Shown here in pieces: positions 33,472-42,679 of a stretch of DNA of 64,000 nucleotides; the first letter of the stretch is position 1, and the number at the start of each line of letters is the position of its first letter. The position numbers were made by a program, and so were the translations under genes. The DNA comes from Peribacillus frigoritolerans (GTDB lineage Bacteria; Bacillota; Bacilli; Bacillales; Bacillaceae), in assembly GCF_004358755.1 (NCBI RefSeq), contig NZ_SMZY01000001.1, positions 930,001 to 994,000 of the forward strand. Reading direction: 5' to 3'. The notes below the pieces were generated by a model that was given only the letters and a program-made list of their open reading frames with translations, was not told the DNA's origin and made no database searches.

Positions 33472-34962
33472 ATGGATTTATATACATATGCAAAATACGA
33501 TGGCACAGGACTTGCCGAAATAGTGAAAAAGAAAGAAGTAACACCGCAAGAACTGGCTGATGCAGCTTTTAAACAGATCGAACTAGTGAATCCGCTTTTA
33601 AATGGAGTGGTTCGCACACGCCGGGAAAAAGTTTTAAAAGAGCTTGCCCAGCTGGATGTTCAAAAGCAGCCGTTTGCGGGAGTTCCCATTCTGCTGAAGG
33701 ATATTTCACAGGCGGTAGAAGGTGAACCTCTTACATCAGGCTCAAAGCTTCTTAAAGATAACATTGCAGGAAGAGACTCGAATTTTGTTGCGCGTTTAAG
33801 ACAGGCGGGATTTTCATTTTTAGGTCATACGAACACCCCTGAATTTGGATTGAAAAACATTACAGAGCCTGAGGTTCATGGTCAGACCAAAAATCCATGG
33901 AATACTAAGTTCTCAGCCGGCGGATCAAGCGGAGGATCAGCTGCAAGCGTGGCAGCAGGGATTGTACCGATTGCCGGTGCAAGTGACGGGGGAGGCTCAA
34001 TCCGAATTCCAGCTTCTTTTACGAGCCTGTTCGGATTAAAGCCTACTAGAGGCAGAACGCCTGTTGGTCCAAGTGTCGGCAGGCAGTGGCAGGGAGCTTC
34101 AATTGATTTTGTTTTGACAAAAACAGTCCGTGACAGTGCAGCTATGCTTGATCTTCTTCAAATCATTCAGCCGGAAGCAGCTTTTCATACACCATTGTTT
34201 GAAGGCAACTATACGGATGTTGTCAAAAAAGGGATAAAACGGCCTTTAAGGGTCGCTTTTCAAACTCAGTCTCCTGTAGGAACTCCAGTCAGTGAAGAAG
34301 CGATGGATGCCGTTCATCGCATGGTGAAGTGGCTTGAAGAACAGGGGCATGAAGTAGAGGAGCGGGGAAACGGCATCGACGGTGTCAGGCTGATGGAAAA
34401 TTACTATATTATGAACAATGGTGAAATGGCCGCAACGATTCTCAGCCTTGAAAAAATGCTCGGCAGGCCAATCGCAGCAAATGATGTAGAAATTGTGACT
34501 TGGGTATTAAGTGTGGCAGGACATTCCGTAACCGCTGCCGAATTTACTCAGAGTCTGGCTGAATGGGATATGGCAGCAGCTAAAATGGCTGCTTTTCATG
34601 AAACCTTCGACTTGTATTTAACCCCGGCAACCGCTTTTCCAGCTCCTAAAGCCGGAGAACTCACTCAGACGGAAGAAGAAATCCAGTCGCTTCTGAAGGT
34701 CAGTGAGCTGAAGAAAGAGGAACATTTATCATTCGTTTATGACATGTTCTTAAAAAGCTTAACCGTTACACCTTTTACACAGCTTGCAAATCTGACAGGA
34801 CAGCCTGCAATGAGTGTGCCCACTCATATCACGGCTGAAGGATTGCCGCTCGGCGTTCAGTTTGTGGCACCTAAAGGGAAAGAAGACATGCTGCTTTCCC
34901 TTGCAGGACAGCTTGAGCAATCTGACCTGTGGATTGGCATGGAAGGGAATCCATTTTTCTAA
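33472..34962 (+). CDS. Amidase (amidase signature family)
   Basis: A 496-residue GatA-like amidase hydrolysing carboxamides. The Ser-cisSer-Lys triad is visible: the Lys in PILLKDISQ (about residue 70), and the Ser pair in the signature FSAGGSSGGSAASVAAGIVP (about 145-165), with GGGSIRIPASF after it. No GatB/GatC genes are adjacent and it lacks obvious tRNA-amidotransferase context, so it is likely a stand-alone amidase of unknown substrate. ATG follows GCGAGGT, 14 bases behind the acetyltransferase relic. Confidence 0.9.
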   Translation: MDLYTYAKYDGTGLAEIVKKKEVTPQELADAAFKQIELVNPLLNGVVRTRREKVLKELAQLDVQKQPFAGVPILLKDISQAVEGEPLTSGSKLLKDNIAGRDSNFVARLRQAGFSFLGHTNTPEFGLKNITEPEVHGQTKNPWNTKFSAGGSSGGSAASVAAGIVPIAGASDGGGSIRIPASFTSLFGLKPTRGRTPVGPSVGRQWQGASIDFVLTKTVRDSAAMLDLLQIIQPEAAFHTPLFEGNYTDVVKKGIKRPLRVAFQTQSPVGTPVSEEAMDAVHRMVKWLEEQGHEVEERGNGIDGVRLMENYYIMNNGEMAATILSLEKMLGRPIAANDVEIVTWVLSVAGHSVTAAEFTQSLAEWDMAAAKMAAFHETFDLYLTPATAFPAPKAGELTQTEEEIQSLLKVSELKKEEHLSFVYDMFLKSLTVTPFTQLANLTGQPAMSVPTHITAEGLPLGVQFVAPKGKEDMLLSLAGQLEQSDLWIGMEGNPFF

Positions 34963-35063
34963 GTCATAAAAAGCTTTACCCATGAAATACAGGGTCCGTG
35001 TTAAAGTTTTTGAAAATTGGCCGATATAGAAGGAAAGTATTTATTCAGGCTGGAGGATGACTG

Positions 35064-35216
35064 ATGGAAGAAGAAGTAAAGAATTGCCCTAAATGCAGAA
35101 TGCTTCAAAAGCATACAGACAGCAAGTGCCAGGTATGCGGACATACAGTCATGGATTCCATATTGGCTTTATATCCTTCAAGGAGCGCTGAAAAGCGCTT
35201 AGTGAAAAAGAAGTAG
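35064..35216 (+). CDS. Tiny zinc-ribbon protein
   Basis: A 50-residue protein, too short for most gene finders. TGGAGG lies 7 bases before ATG. Two knuckles, NCPKCRM and CQVCGHT, are 15 residues apart, giving a four-cysteine zinc ribbon, followed by a basic tail ending KRLVKKK. Such mini-ribbons often bind nucleic acid or another protein; function is unknown. A hairpin terminator follows. Confidence 0.75.
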   Translation: MEEEVKNCPKCRMLQKHTDSKCQVCGHTVMDSILALYPSRSAEKRLVKKK

Positions 35217-35244
35217 CTAACACGGACTCATGGTCAGAAAATGA

Positions 35245-35272
35245 AACCATCAAATTATTGATGGTTATTTTT
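35245..35272 (+). terminator. Terminator after the zinc-ribbon gene
   Basis: Perfect 9-bp stem AACCATCAA/TTGATGGTT, 4-base loop, then ATTTTTC. Confidence 0.75.
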
Positions 35273-35344
35273 CGTAAGTAATAAAAGACCATTCAGTCAG
35301 GAAAGCTAAAAATGCGGGTTCCTTGCAAAGGTTATTATTTGCTT

Positions 35345-35374
35345 TATATATATCTTACTTGTAAGATATATATA
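35345..35374. promoter_or_regulatory. Palindromic operator candidate upstream of the Spx paralogue
   Basis: Arms ATATATCTTAC and GTAAGATATAT flank TT. The core CTTACTTGTAAG resembles sites of DUF24-type MarR regulators such as YodB, which controls spx in B. subtilis. The distance to the gene start is about 75 bases. Confidence 0.5.
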
Positions 35375-35445
35375 TAATATTTCATTATCTTAAATTCACG
35401 AACCATTGAATAATAAATCATTCATTAAAGGAGAGGAATTTATAA

Positions 35446-35853
35446 ATGGCCATTACTATGTTTACGTCTTGCAGCTGCACATCATGCAGAAAGTCTAAAT
35501 TGTGGATGGAAGAGCATGATATTTCCTATATAGAAAGAAACATTCTTACTCAGCCTTTAACAATGAAAGAACTAAAACAGATTCTTCGCATGACAGAAGA
35601 GGGGACGGATGAAATCTTATCCACCCGGTCAAAGCAATTTCAGGAACTGGATCTGAATGTAGATGCTCTGCATTTGCAGGAATTACTGGCGGTCATTCAA
35701 GAGAAGCCGGGTATCATGCGCTGTCCGATTATACTTGATGAAAAACGATTTTTAGTGGGATTTAACGAAGATGAGATCCGGAAATTTCTTCCGCGTAACA
35801 TTCGGGCCTATCTATTAAAGCTTCTTGAAGCGAAGACAATGCTGCCTAATTAA
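35446..35853 (+). CDS. spx: Spx-family redox regulator (paralogue)
   Basis: A 135-residue ArsC-fold Spx protein. Spx binds the RNA polymerase alpha C-terminal domain and reprograms transcription in thiol stress. The redox switch CTSC is at residues 11-14 ([13 protein letters not shown], with an extra Cys at 9), and conserved [18 protein letters not shown] and [14 protein letters not shown] are present. It diverges from the usual MVTLYTSPSCTSC form, so it may be the second Spx of the genome (inference). It starts an apparent operon with a small alarmone synthetase 28 bases downstream. Confidence 0.92.
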   Translation: MAITMFTSCSCTSCRKSKLWMEEHDISYIERNILTQPLTMKELKQILRMTEEGTDEILSTRSKQFQELDLNVDALHLQELLAVIQEKPGIMRCPIILDEKRFLVGFNEDEIRKFLPRNIRAYLLKLLEAKTMLPN

Positions 35854-35881
35854 CGGCTGTACGGATAAAGGAGTAGTAGAA

Positions 35882-36622
35882 GTGGAAGAATTGCCGATAC
35901 CCAACATGAATTATGACCAGCTTAAGAAAATAAAAAAAGAATTAACGCGGTTTATGATGTCTTATAAATTTGCGTTAGAAGAAATGAATACTAAAATTAA
36001 TATCCTTGAACAGGAATTTCAATATATTCATGAGTATAATCCGATCGAACATGTCAGTTCGCGGCTGAAGTCTCCTGAGAGCATCGTAAACAAAATTTAC
36101 AGGAAGAACTACGACCTTTCACTGAGCGATATAAAAAAGAATATTAAAGACATAGCAGGTATTCGCATCACCTGTTCTTTTTTGTCGGACATTTATCAAA
36201 TCAGCGAGATGATTCAAAATCAGAAGGATATCAACGTTGTTGAATGCAAGGATTATATAAAAGATCCAAAGCCGAACGGCTATCAAAGTCTGCATTTAAT
36301 CGTGAGTATTCCCGTGTTTATGTCAGACCGTCAGGAAGACATCCTTGTTGAGATTCAAATTAGAACAATTGCAATGGATTTTTGGGCAAGCCTTGAACAC
36401 AAGATTTATTATAAATATAATAAAGAAATTCCTGAGCGGCTCACAAAGGAACTTAAAGAAGCCGCAGTCTCTGCTGCTGAACTGGACCTCAAAATGGAAA
36501 AGCTCCATAATGAAATGACAGACTTAAAAGAAGCAGAAGAACCTGCCGGAGAGCTGTCTCAGCTTCTGTTCAACAAGGAACAATTTAAGCTTCCCATCGA
36601 TTTATTAAACTCATTAAAATAA
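35882..36622 (+). CDS. sasA: Small alarmone synthetase (YwaC/SasA/RelP-like)
   Basis: A 246-residue single-domain (p)ppGpp synthetase without hydrolase or TGS domains. The RelA_SpoT fold is recognised by YNPIEHVSSRLKSPESIVNK, IKDIAGIRITCSF (about residues 95-107), KDPKPNGYQSLHLIV and VEIQIRTIAMDFWASLEHKI. It transfers pyrophosphate from ATP to GTP or GDP. GTG 35882 is chosen because AAAGGAG lies 8 bases before; the longer frame overlaps the Spx gene end. B. subtilis ywaC is wall-stress induced (SigM/W); here the gene instead follows an Spx paralogue. Confidence 0.92.
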   Translation: MEELPIPNMNYDQLKKIKKELTRFMMSYKFALEEMNTKINILEQEFQYIHEYNPIEHVSSRLKSPESIVNKIYRKNYDLSLSDIKKNIKDIAGIRITCSFLSDIYQISEMIQNQKDINVVECKDYIKDPKPNGYQSLHLIVSIPVFMSDRQEDILVEIQIRTIAMDFWASLEHKIYYKYNKEIPERLTKELKEAAVSAAELDLKMEKLHNEMTDLKEAEEPAGELSQLLFNKEQFKLPIDLLNSLK

Positions 36623-36648
36623 GGAACTGTTTGTGGAGATGAATGCGG

Positions 36649-37077
36649 ATGAGTAAAAAAAGAAGTGAAAATATCGTCTCCTTATTTGAGATTTTTGTTT
36701 CACTTGAACGTAAATGGATGAATGACTGGAATCATCTGAATGAGGTAGGTCTTTCGAAAACACATATTTTAATCCTGCAAATTCTTGAAACAGAAGGGCT
36801 GAAGCGTCCGTCCATCCTTGCAGAGCAATTGCAGATTACAACCGGCGGTGTGACTGTTCTTACAAGCAAGCTGATCAAAGACGGGTTTGTCCAGAAATGT
36901 CAAAACGAACGTGACAGGAGAGCATACAACCTTGAAATCACGGATTCTGGAAAAGATCTTCTTCATTCTGCCAGAAGCCAAATCAATCAGCAGATCCAGA
37001 AGATGTTCGGCATGCTGTCTGATGATGAAATTCAAAACCTGCGTGATATCTTTTATAAATGCTTAATGGAGCAATAA
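36649..37077 (+). CDS. MarR family regulator
   Basis: A 142-residue MarR-type regulator. Winged helix: RPSILAEQLQITTGGVTVLT and the wing FVQKCQNERDRRAYNLEIT with the conserved DRR. It is 26 bases after the alarmone synthetase on the same strand, so it probably belongs to the Spx-SasA unit and may repress it. ATG 36649 is preferred to 36643 because GGAG is 10 versus 4 bases away. Effector unknown. Confidence 0.85.
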   Translation: MSKKRSENIVSLFEIFVSLERKWMNDWNHLNEVGLSKTHILILQILETEGLKRPSILAEQLQITTGGVTVLTSKLIKDGFVQKCQNERDRRAYNLEITDSGKDLLHSARSQINQQIQKMFGMLSDDEIQNLRDIFYKCLMEQ

Positions 37078-37093
37078 CCTAAATATACATAAC

Positions 37094-37123
37094 AAAAGAA
37101 AGCCAGTGACCTGGCTTTCTTTT
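37094..37123. terminator. Bidirectional terminator between the MarR gene and a zinc-ribbon gene
   Basis: AAAAGAAAGCCAG and CTGGCTTTCTTTT form a perfect 13-bp stem with a TGAC loop, T-rich on both strands. Confidence 0.9.
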
Positions 37124-37125
37124 GT

Positions 37126-37245
37126 TTAGCTTTCTTCATTTGAACAAGTATCGCATAACCATAAACTTTCCGCTTCAGAGAATGTCAATTTCTTATGAAA
37201 AGAACATTCGTCGCACAGATCTTCTTTTTCTTCAAATTCTCTCAT
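37126..37245 (-). CDS. Tiny four-cysteine zinc-ribbon protein
   Basis: A 39-residue acidic protein on the minus strand. AGGAGG is 8 bases before the ATG, and the gene ends at the shared terminator. LCDECSFHKK and LCDTCSNEES give two CxxC pairs separated by 16 residues, a minimal zinc ribbon. No family name is recognised. The strong ribosome site and terminator support a real gene despite its size. Confidence 0.75.
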   Translation of the reverse strand: MREFEEKEDLCDECSFHKKLTFSEAESLWLCDTCSNEES

Positions 37246-37593
37246 CTTCGCAGCCTCCTTTTATCGGTGTTCGTTCCTCATCCATAAGAAGCTCTCAATA
37301 TTATATGTATGATTATGATTCTAGATATACCCCTATACAAATAAAAGGAAACATTTCCTTTTATTGCGTGAGAAAGAATGGAATTAATCTTCGTTTTAAA
37401 CGCGCTTCTGTATCTTTGTTAAATTATAAACCCCTCATATATTAAGAAATGATTAAATTCATATGGGCTAAGAAATATGACTTTTTTCACTTACAAATAG
37501 AAGGATTTATTTTCTATACTAGTAAAGAACTTCTAGCAATTCAGGGAATTTGTTCTGCAAAATGAAATTTTTCACTAGAAAGGTGATCATCAA
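37246..37593. other. Divergent regulatory region
   Basis: No gene. Holds the 37340-37365 palindrome and a possible SigA promoter for the nucleotidase gene: TTACAA (37491-37496), 18 bases, TATACT (37515-37520). Confidence 0.45.
37340..37365. promoter_or_regulatory. Perfect 26-base palindrome
   Basis: AATAAAAGGAAA, CA, TTTCCTTTTATT. It lies 95 bases upstream of the tiny zinc-ribbon gene and 229 before the nucleotidase; operator or hairpin, undecided. Confidence 0.6.
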
Positions 37594-40500
37594 ATGAAAA
37601 AAAGAACGTATAGTCGTGCAAAGATCGCAGTCTCCGCTTCATTGGCAATCGCACTCCTATCCTCTCCTATTTTATCGGAACAGGCTTCTGCCGAACAGCT
37701 TGGAAAAAATACAGCAGCTTCAGTTATAAATGAACACAAACCAGAGAAAAAAGAGAAGAGCAAAAAAGTTCATGCGGTCAAGCTTCGCATCATGGAAACA
37801 ACGGATATTCATACAAATCTAATAAACTATGATTATTACAAAAATGCCTCTTATGAAAAAGTGGGGCTTGCGAAGACCGCCTCACTTGTAAAACAGGCGC
37901 GCAAAGAAGCAAAGAATCATATTCTCGTAGATAATGGAGACCTCATTCAAGGAACTCCCCTTGGTACATATAAAGCGAAAATAGAGCCTTTAAAAGAAGG
38001 TGAAGTTCATCCGGTCTTTTCCGCCATGAACCAAATGGACTATGATATTGCAACTCTTGGAAACCATGAGTTCAATTACGGACTTGATTTCCTTGATGAA
38101 GCATATGACGATGCAAACTTTCCTTTCGTTAATGCAAACGTCTATGTTGATGACCATGATGATAACCCTGACAATGACAAAAATAAGTACGCTCCATATA
38201 AAATCCTGAAGAAATCGGTGCTAGATGAAAATGGAAAGCCTCATGTTATTAAGGTAGGTGTAATCGGCTTTGCTCCGCCTCAAATAAATGAGTGGGATAA
38301 AGCTCACTTAGACGGTAAAGTCATCACAAAGAATATCATTGAAACGGCAGAGAAATTTATTCCTAAAATGAAGAAGGATGGAGCAGATCTTGTCATCGCT
38401 ATGGCTCACTCCGGGTTCAGCAGCAACAAAGGAAATACAGAAGATGTCATATACTCACTGAGTGAAGTTCCAGGAATTGATGCCATTACGTTTTCACATA
38501 CGCATAAGGTGTTCCCTGCCAAATCAGAAGCTGCATTAGACGGCTTATTTTTAGGGCCTGATAAAAAGCCTTTGCCTGGTGTTGACAATGCCAAAGGAAC
38601 AATCAACGGTGTTCCAGCTGTACAAGCAGGATACGGCGGAGGTTCATTAGGAATTATAGATTTAGATTTAAAGAAAACAAAAGGGAAATGGTCAATCGCA
38701 AACTCTCAATCTTCTACTCGTGAAATCTGGCGTGATGTTAAAGACCCTGTCACAGGAAAGACAGTGACTGAAAGCACTGTAGCTCCGGACAGTGCAATTG
38801 AAAAGGCGGTTAAAGGGGATCATGAGGCAACCATTCAGTATGTAAATACGCCTATTGGAAAAACAACGGATGACATTCATAGTTATTTTTCTCTCGTTCA
38901 GGATGATCCTTCCATCCAAACGGTGACAAATGCGCAAAAATGGTTTGTTGAGAAGTACGTCGCAGAGAAAAAACCAGAATACAAAGACCTTCCAATTCTG
39001 TCAGTTGGTGCTCCCTTTAAAGCAGGCCGGAATGGCCCTGCTGAGTACACAGAAATTAAAAAGGGCGACTTAACCATTCGCAGTGCAGGAGATCTTTACT
39101 TGTATGACAACACATTAAAGGCAATCAAAGTGAAAGGCTCTGTCGTCCGGGAATGGATTGAAATGTCTGCCGGGAAATTCAATACAATCGATCCAGGCAA
39201 AACGGAAACTCAAGCCTTATTAAACCCTTCCTTCCAAGTTTATAATTTCGATGTAATTGACGGTGTGCAGTATCAAATTGATGTAACAAAGCCGGCAAAA
39301 TATGATCCGAACGGCAATGTGATCAATCCAGAATCAAGCCGTGTGAAAGAATTGACTTATAATGGACAGTCTGTTGATCCTGATCAGGATTTCATCGTCG
39401 TAACCAATAATTATCGTGCCGGTGGAGGCGGAAACTTCCCTGGTGTAAAAGGAAGCGAGCTAGTTGTTGATTCTGCGGATGAAAACCGCCAAATTCTGAT
39501 GGATTACATTTCTGAAATGAAAGAAATTACTCCAACAGCCGACAACAATTGGTCAATTGCACCGATTGAAGGAAATGTAAACGTCACGTTTACGTCTTCT
39601 CCGCTTGCTGAAGGCTATATTAAAGCGGGAAGCAATATTTCCTTTACAAATCAAACAGACAGTCAGGGCTTTGGCATTTTTAAATTAGAACTGGGGCCAA
39701 AAGAAAACATCAAAGTCCAGCTTCTCGGATTAAATGATTTACATGGCCAGCTGGACACGGATACTAAGGTTGGAACAGAGCTTGCGGGCAGCATGGAATA
39801 TACAGCCGCAGCCATCAGACAGCGTGAATCAGAAAATCCAAACACCCTTTTAGTTCATTCAGGTGACATGATTGGCGGAAGTCCGCTCATATCAGCGCTT
39901 TTTCAAGACGAACCGACTATAGAGGTCATGGAATCCCTAGGAATGGATGTAGGAACTCTGGGCAACCACGAATTTGACGAAGGCATTGATGAACTTCGCA
40001 GAATGATGAATGGCGGAGATCATCTGAATGGCACAAAAAATTATGACGGGATGAACTTTCCGCTCGTTGCAGCCAACGCATTTGACTCAGGTGAATTAAT
40101 CACAGAGCCATATGCTGTCAAAGAAGCGGGAGGCAAAAAGATTGGGTTCATCGGTGTTGTCACACAGGAAACACCAAACATGATCGTCAGAAAAGGAAAT
40201 GAAACTCTGCAGATTACAGACGAAGCAGCAGCAGTTAATAAATACTCAGAAGAGCTGAAAAAACAAGGAATAGAAGCAATCGTCGTTCTGGCTCATAATC
40301 CTGCCGTTCAAAACGGATATACAGATGCGTTCGATGCAACAGAACTTGCAGAGAAAGTGGATGACGAAGTCGATGTTATTTTTGCGGCACATAACCATGT
40401 TAATGTCGATAAACTGACAGATAATAAATTAATCGTTCAAGCTTATTCATATGGTTCCGCTTTTTCAGATTTGGATCTTGAACTAGACCCGATTTCAGGA

Positions 40501-41202
40501 GACATTATGAAAAAAGAAGCAGAAGTTGTGACGGTTCTCCAAAAGGATTTCACCCCTGATGCGGAAGTTTCCTCCATCATGAAAAAGTATGAAGATTTAG
40601 TTGCTCCAATTAAAGCGGAAGTGATTGGTGAATCCCTGACAACACTGCCAAAAGGGTATCCATCGCATACAACGGAGTTTGGGGATTTCGCGCTTGGGAA
40701 TTTAATCGCTGATGGAATGAAAGCGGCCATGAACACAGACTTTGCCTTAATGAACGGCGGGGGAGTAAGAGCACAGCTTGATGCAGGCGAAGTGAATTTT
40801 GGAGATTTATTCTCGATTCAGCCGTTTGGCAACGTGTTGAATAAGGTGACATTAAGCGGTGCCGATTTAGAAATAGTATTAAACAATCAAATCACAGCAA
40901 GCGGTCTTGATTTTCATGTAGCTGGCTTCAAGTACACATACACATATGACAGCGCAGCTTTGACAGGCAAAGTCGCTGATATTTTCTTACCGGACGGAAG
41001 CAAGATTGATCCGGCAAAAGAATACACAGTAGTTGTAAACAACTATATGTATGGCAATGTGAAATATGGTATTGGAGCACTTTCAGAGAATATGGAAGTT
41101 GGTCCGGAGGATTTACAGGCAACTTCAGATTATGTTAAAACTCTTTCAAAGCCTTTTGAATATAAAGCAGAAGGACGCATTCAGAAAGTAACAGGACAAT
41201 AA
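37594..41202 (+). CDS. yfkN: Secreted two-module 2',3'-cyclic phosphodiesterase/5'-nucleotidase (YfkN-like)
   Basis: A 1202-residue exported enzyme releasing phosphate and nucleosides from extracellular nucleotides. Signal peptide residues 1-33 (KRTYSRAKIAVSASLAIALL then ASAEQ). Module 1: METTDIHTNL, DNGDLIQG, LGNHEFNYG, FSHTHKVF, then a nucleotidase C domain with TNNYRAGGGGNFPG. Module 2 starts near residue 708: LLGLNDLHGQLD, HSGDMIGG, LGNHEFDEG, FAAHNHVN, and a C domain with LMNGGGVRAQL and FSIQPFGN. B. subtilis YfkN (about 1460 residues) has the same duplication plus a C-terminal sorting part; here the protein ends after KVTGQ with no LPxTG anchor, so it should be freely secreted. Confidence 0.93.
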   Translation: MKKRTYSRAKIAVSASLAIALLSSPILSEQASAEQLGKNTAASVINEHKPEKKEKSKKVHAVKLRIMETTDIHTNLINYDYYKNASYEKVGLAKTASLVKQARKEAKNHILVDNGDLIQGTPLGTYKAKIEPLKEGEVHPVFSAMNQMDYDIATLGNHEFNYGLDFLDEAYDDANFPFVNANVYVDDHDDNPDNDKNKYAPYKILKKSVLDENGKPHVIKVGVIGFAPPQINEWDKAHLDGKVITKNIIETAEKFIPKMKKDGADLVIAMAHSGFSSNKGNTEDVIYSLSEVPGIDAITFSHTHKVFPAKSEAALDGLFLGPDKKPLPGVDNAKGTINGVPAVQAGYGGGSLGIIDLDLKKTKGKWSIANSQSSTREIWRDVKDPVTGKTVTESTVAPDSAIEKAVKGDHEATIQYVNTPIGKTTDDIHSYFSLVQDDPSIQTVTNAQKWFVEKYVAEKKPEYKDLPILSVGAPFKAGRNGPAEYTEIKKGDLTIRSAGDLYLYDNTLKAIKVKGSVVREWIEMSAGKFNTIDPGKTETQALLNPSFQVYNFDVIDGVQYQIDVTKPAKYDPNGNVINPESSRVKELTYNGQSVDPDQDFIVVTNNYRAGGGGNFPGVKGSELVVDSADENRQILMDYISEMKEITPTADNNWSIAPIEGNVNVTFTSSPLAEGYIKAGSNISFTNQTDSQGFGIFKLELGPKENIKVQLLGLNDLHGQLDTDTKVGTELAGSMEYTAAAIRQRESENPNTLLVHSGDMIGGSPLISALFQDEPTIEVMESLGMDVGTLGNHEFDEGIDELRRMMNGGDHLNGTKNYDGMNFPLVAANAFDSGELITEPYAVKEAGGKKIGFIGVVTQETPNMIVRKGNETLQITDEAAAVNKYSEELKKQGIEAIVVLAHNPAVQNGYTDAFDATELAEKVDDEVDVIFAAHNHVNVDKLTDNKLIVQAYSYGSAFSDLDLELDPISGDIMKKEAEVVTVLQKDFTPDAEVSSIMKKYEDLVAPIKAEVIGESLTTLPKGYPSHTTEFGDFALGNLIADGMKAAMNTDFALMNGGGVRAQLDAGEVNFGDLFSIQPFGNVLNKVTLSGADLEIVLNNQITASGLDFHVAGFKYTYTYDSAALTGKVADIFLPDGSKIDPAKEYTVVVNNYMYGNVKYGIGALSENMEVGPEDLQATSDYVKTLSKPFEYKAEGRIQKVTGQ

Positions 41203-41207
41203 ATAAA

Positions 41208-41257
41208 GAAAAGCGGCTGATCAAAAGGTAACATCCTTTGATAAGCCGCTTTTTTTT
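41208..41257. terminator. Bidirectional terminator
   Basis: AAAAGCGGCT-ATCAAAAGG pairs with CCTTTGAT-AGCCGCTTTTTTTT. It overlaps the last codons of the convergent PAP2 gene. Confidence 0.9.
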
Positions 41258-41907
41258 GCAGAATCTTTTCTTGTGTTTTTTAGCATTTCCAGTTTCTCAG
41301 TCACTGCTTTCCATTCAAACAGGATTACCCAAAGCCCTGCTGCGAGAAAAATCGATGCAATGACATCATAAATGACATGCTGTTTGACAAATAAGGTAGA
41401 GAGAATGATGAGGATTCCTGTCATTTGTGTGAAAAAGTTAAGCAGTTTACGTGAATCCTTCAAGTGATTAAAAGAAAGCATAATAATCATCGTCGTCAAA
41501 ACGTGAATGCTTGGAAAACAGTTTAATGGCGCATCTGCCTTGTAAATCATGGAAACAAGCTGCAAGAGAAAACCGTCACCGGTAATCTGCGGCCGCGGAA
41601 CGGTCGTTTGAAAGAAAAAATAAGTGACAAAGCAGACGATTTCACCGATTACGATGGCGATGATCGTTTTCCAATAAACGCCTGGATTTTTCCACCAAAA
41701 ATAAAGCAAAAATCCAAACATAAAAACATACCAGAAGATGTAGGGAAGAATGAAGACTGGCACGAATGGAATAAAGGAGTCAAATACCGTTCCAATATTC
41801 TCAGCTCCCTGTTTGCTGGCATTTAATAATTCATAGATCATCCCAAGAACAGGGAAGATCAGCAGTCCTGATAAATCTCTTATTTTAGTTAGTGCTTCCT
41901 TTGACAT
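41221..41907 (-). CDS. PAP2-family membrane phosphatase
   Basis: A 228-residue integral membrane protein with six predicted segments and the split phosphatase signature: VPRPQ, NCFPSIHVLTTM and KQHVIYDVIAS (His and Asp of the active site). The family dephosphorylates lipid phosphates such as phosphatidic acid or undecaprenyl pyrophosphate; the order of motifs also fits inositolphosphotransferase-like members. Substrate unknown. Its 3' end lies within the terminator shared with the nucleotidase gene. Confidence 0.85.
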   Translation of the reverse strand: MSKEALTKIRDLSGLLIFPVLGMIYELLNASKQGAENIGTVFDSFIPFVPVFILPYIFWYVFMFGFLLYFWWKNPGVYWKTIIAIVIGEIVCFVTYFFFQTTVPRPQITGDGFLLQLVSMIYKADAPLNCFPSIHVLTTMIIMLSFNHLKDSRKLLNFFTQMTGILIILSTLFVKQHVIYDVIASIFLAAGLWVILFEWKAVTEKLEMLKNTRKDSAKKSGLSKDVTF

Positions 41908-42162
41908 AAATAACGCCTCTTTTGCTGGATTTTAATCTATGCTGAGCTGATAAAATTCTGTTGTATATATACCCCTTATAGGTGAACTTAATCATTTTTT
42001 AATGATAAATAGTAGGAATCTTGCAATCTTACAATTATTGAAAAAATTGGTATAATCAACTTAGGGATAAGAGCCGCAAAATCTACTATACCTTCTCGGG
42101 AATGAAATTGGAATATTTCAAATCGCGATGTAAAAAAAAATTCAAACAAACAGGTGATGAAT

Positions 42163-42663
42163 ATGATTGGATTAAAGAAAACCGAAATATTTGAAGCACT
42201 TGAAAAAAAGAATTTGGCCAGATTCAATGAATTGTTGAATGATGATGCCAGTTTAGCAGATTCAGAAAATGACAATGGACTCACACTGCTCGGGTTAGCC
42301 TGTCATTACGGTGAAACAGAATTTGTAAAACTGCTTTTGAACAAGGGTGCTGACATCAATGCCGCTTCCCATTCTAAACTTTCATTTATTCCATCAAATA
42401 CCGCTCTGCATGCAGCAATTGCCGGAAAACAGTCTCCCAAGCTTATTCAGCTGCTTCTCCGGAACGGTGCAGATGTAAACGCAATCGACAGTGATGGGCA
42501 TGCTCCGATTCAAACCGCAGCATTTGAGGGGAATCCAGAGATTGCTAGTCTATTAAAACATAACGGAGCAGACATTTCCTTAAATGGAGGACAAGGAAGT
42601 GCTGCTGAAATTGCAGAACTTAAAAATCACTCCGATTTTATCAATGTGCTAAAAACACCATAA
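42163..42663 (+). CDS. Ankyrin-repeat protein
   Basis: A 166-residue protein of ankyrin repeats: GLTLLGLACHYGETEFVKLL, NTALHAAIAGKQSPKLIQLL and GHAPIQTAAFEGNPEIASLL, with NKGADINA and RNGADVNA turns. It should bind a protein partner; none is evident. ATG 42163 is 6 bases after AGGTG. No signal peptide. The gene is 16 bases before the nucleotidyltransferase gene, so the two may be co-transcribed. Confidence 0.9.
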   Translation: MIGLKKTEIFEALEKKNLARFNELLNDDASLADSENDNGLTLLGLACHYGETEFVKLLLNKGADINAASHSKLSFIPSNTALHAAIAGKQSPKLIQLLLRNGADVNAIDSDGHAPIQTAAFEGNPEIASLLKHNGADISLNGGQGSAAEIAELKNHSDFINVLKTP

Positions 42664-42679
42664 AGAGAGCGTGATAATC

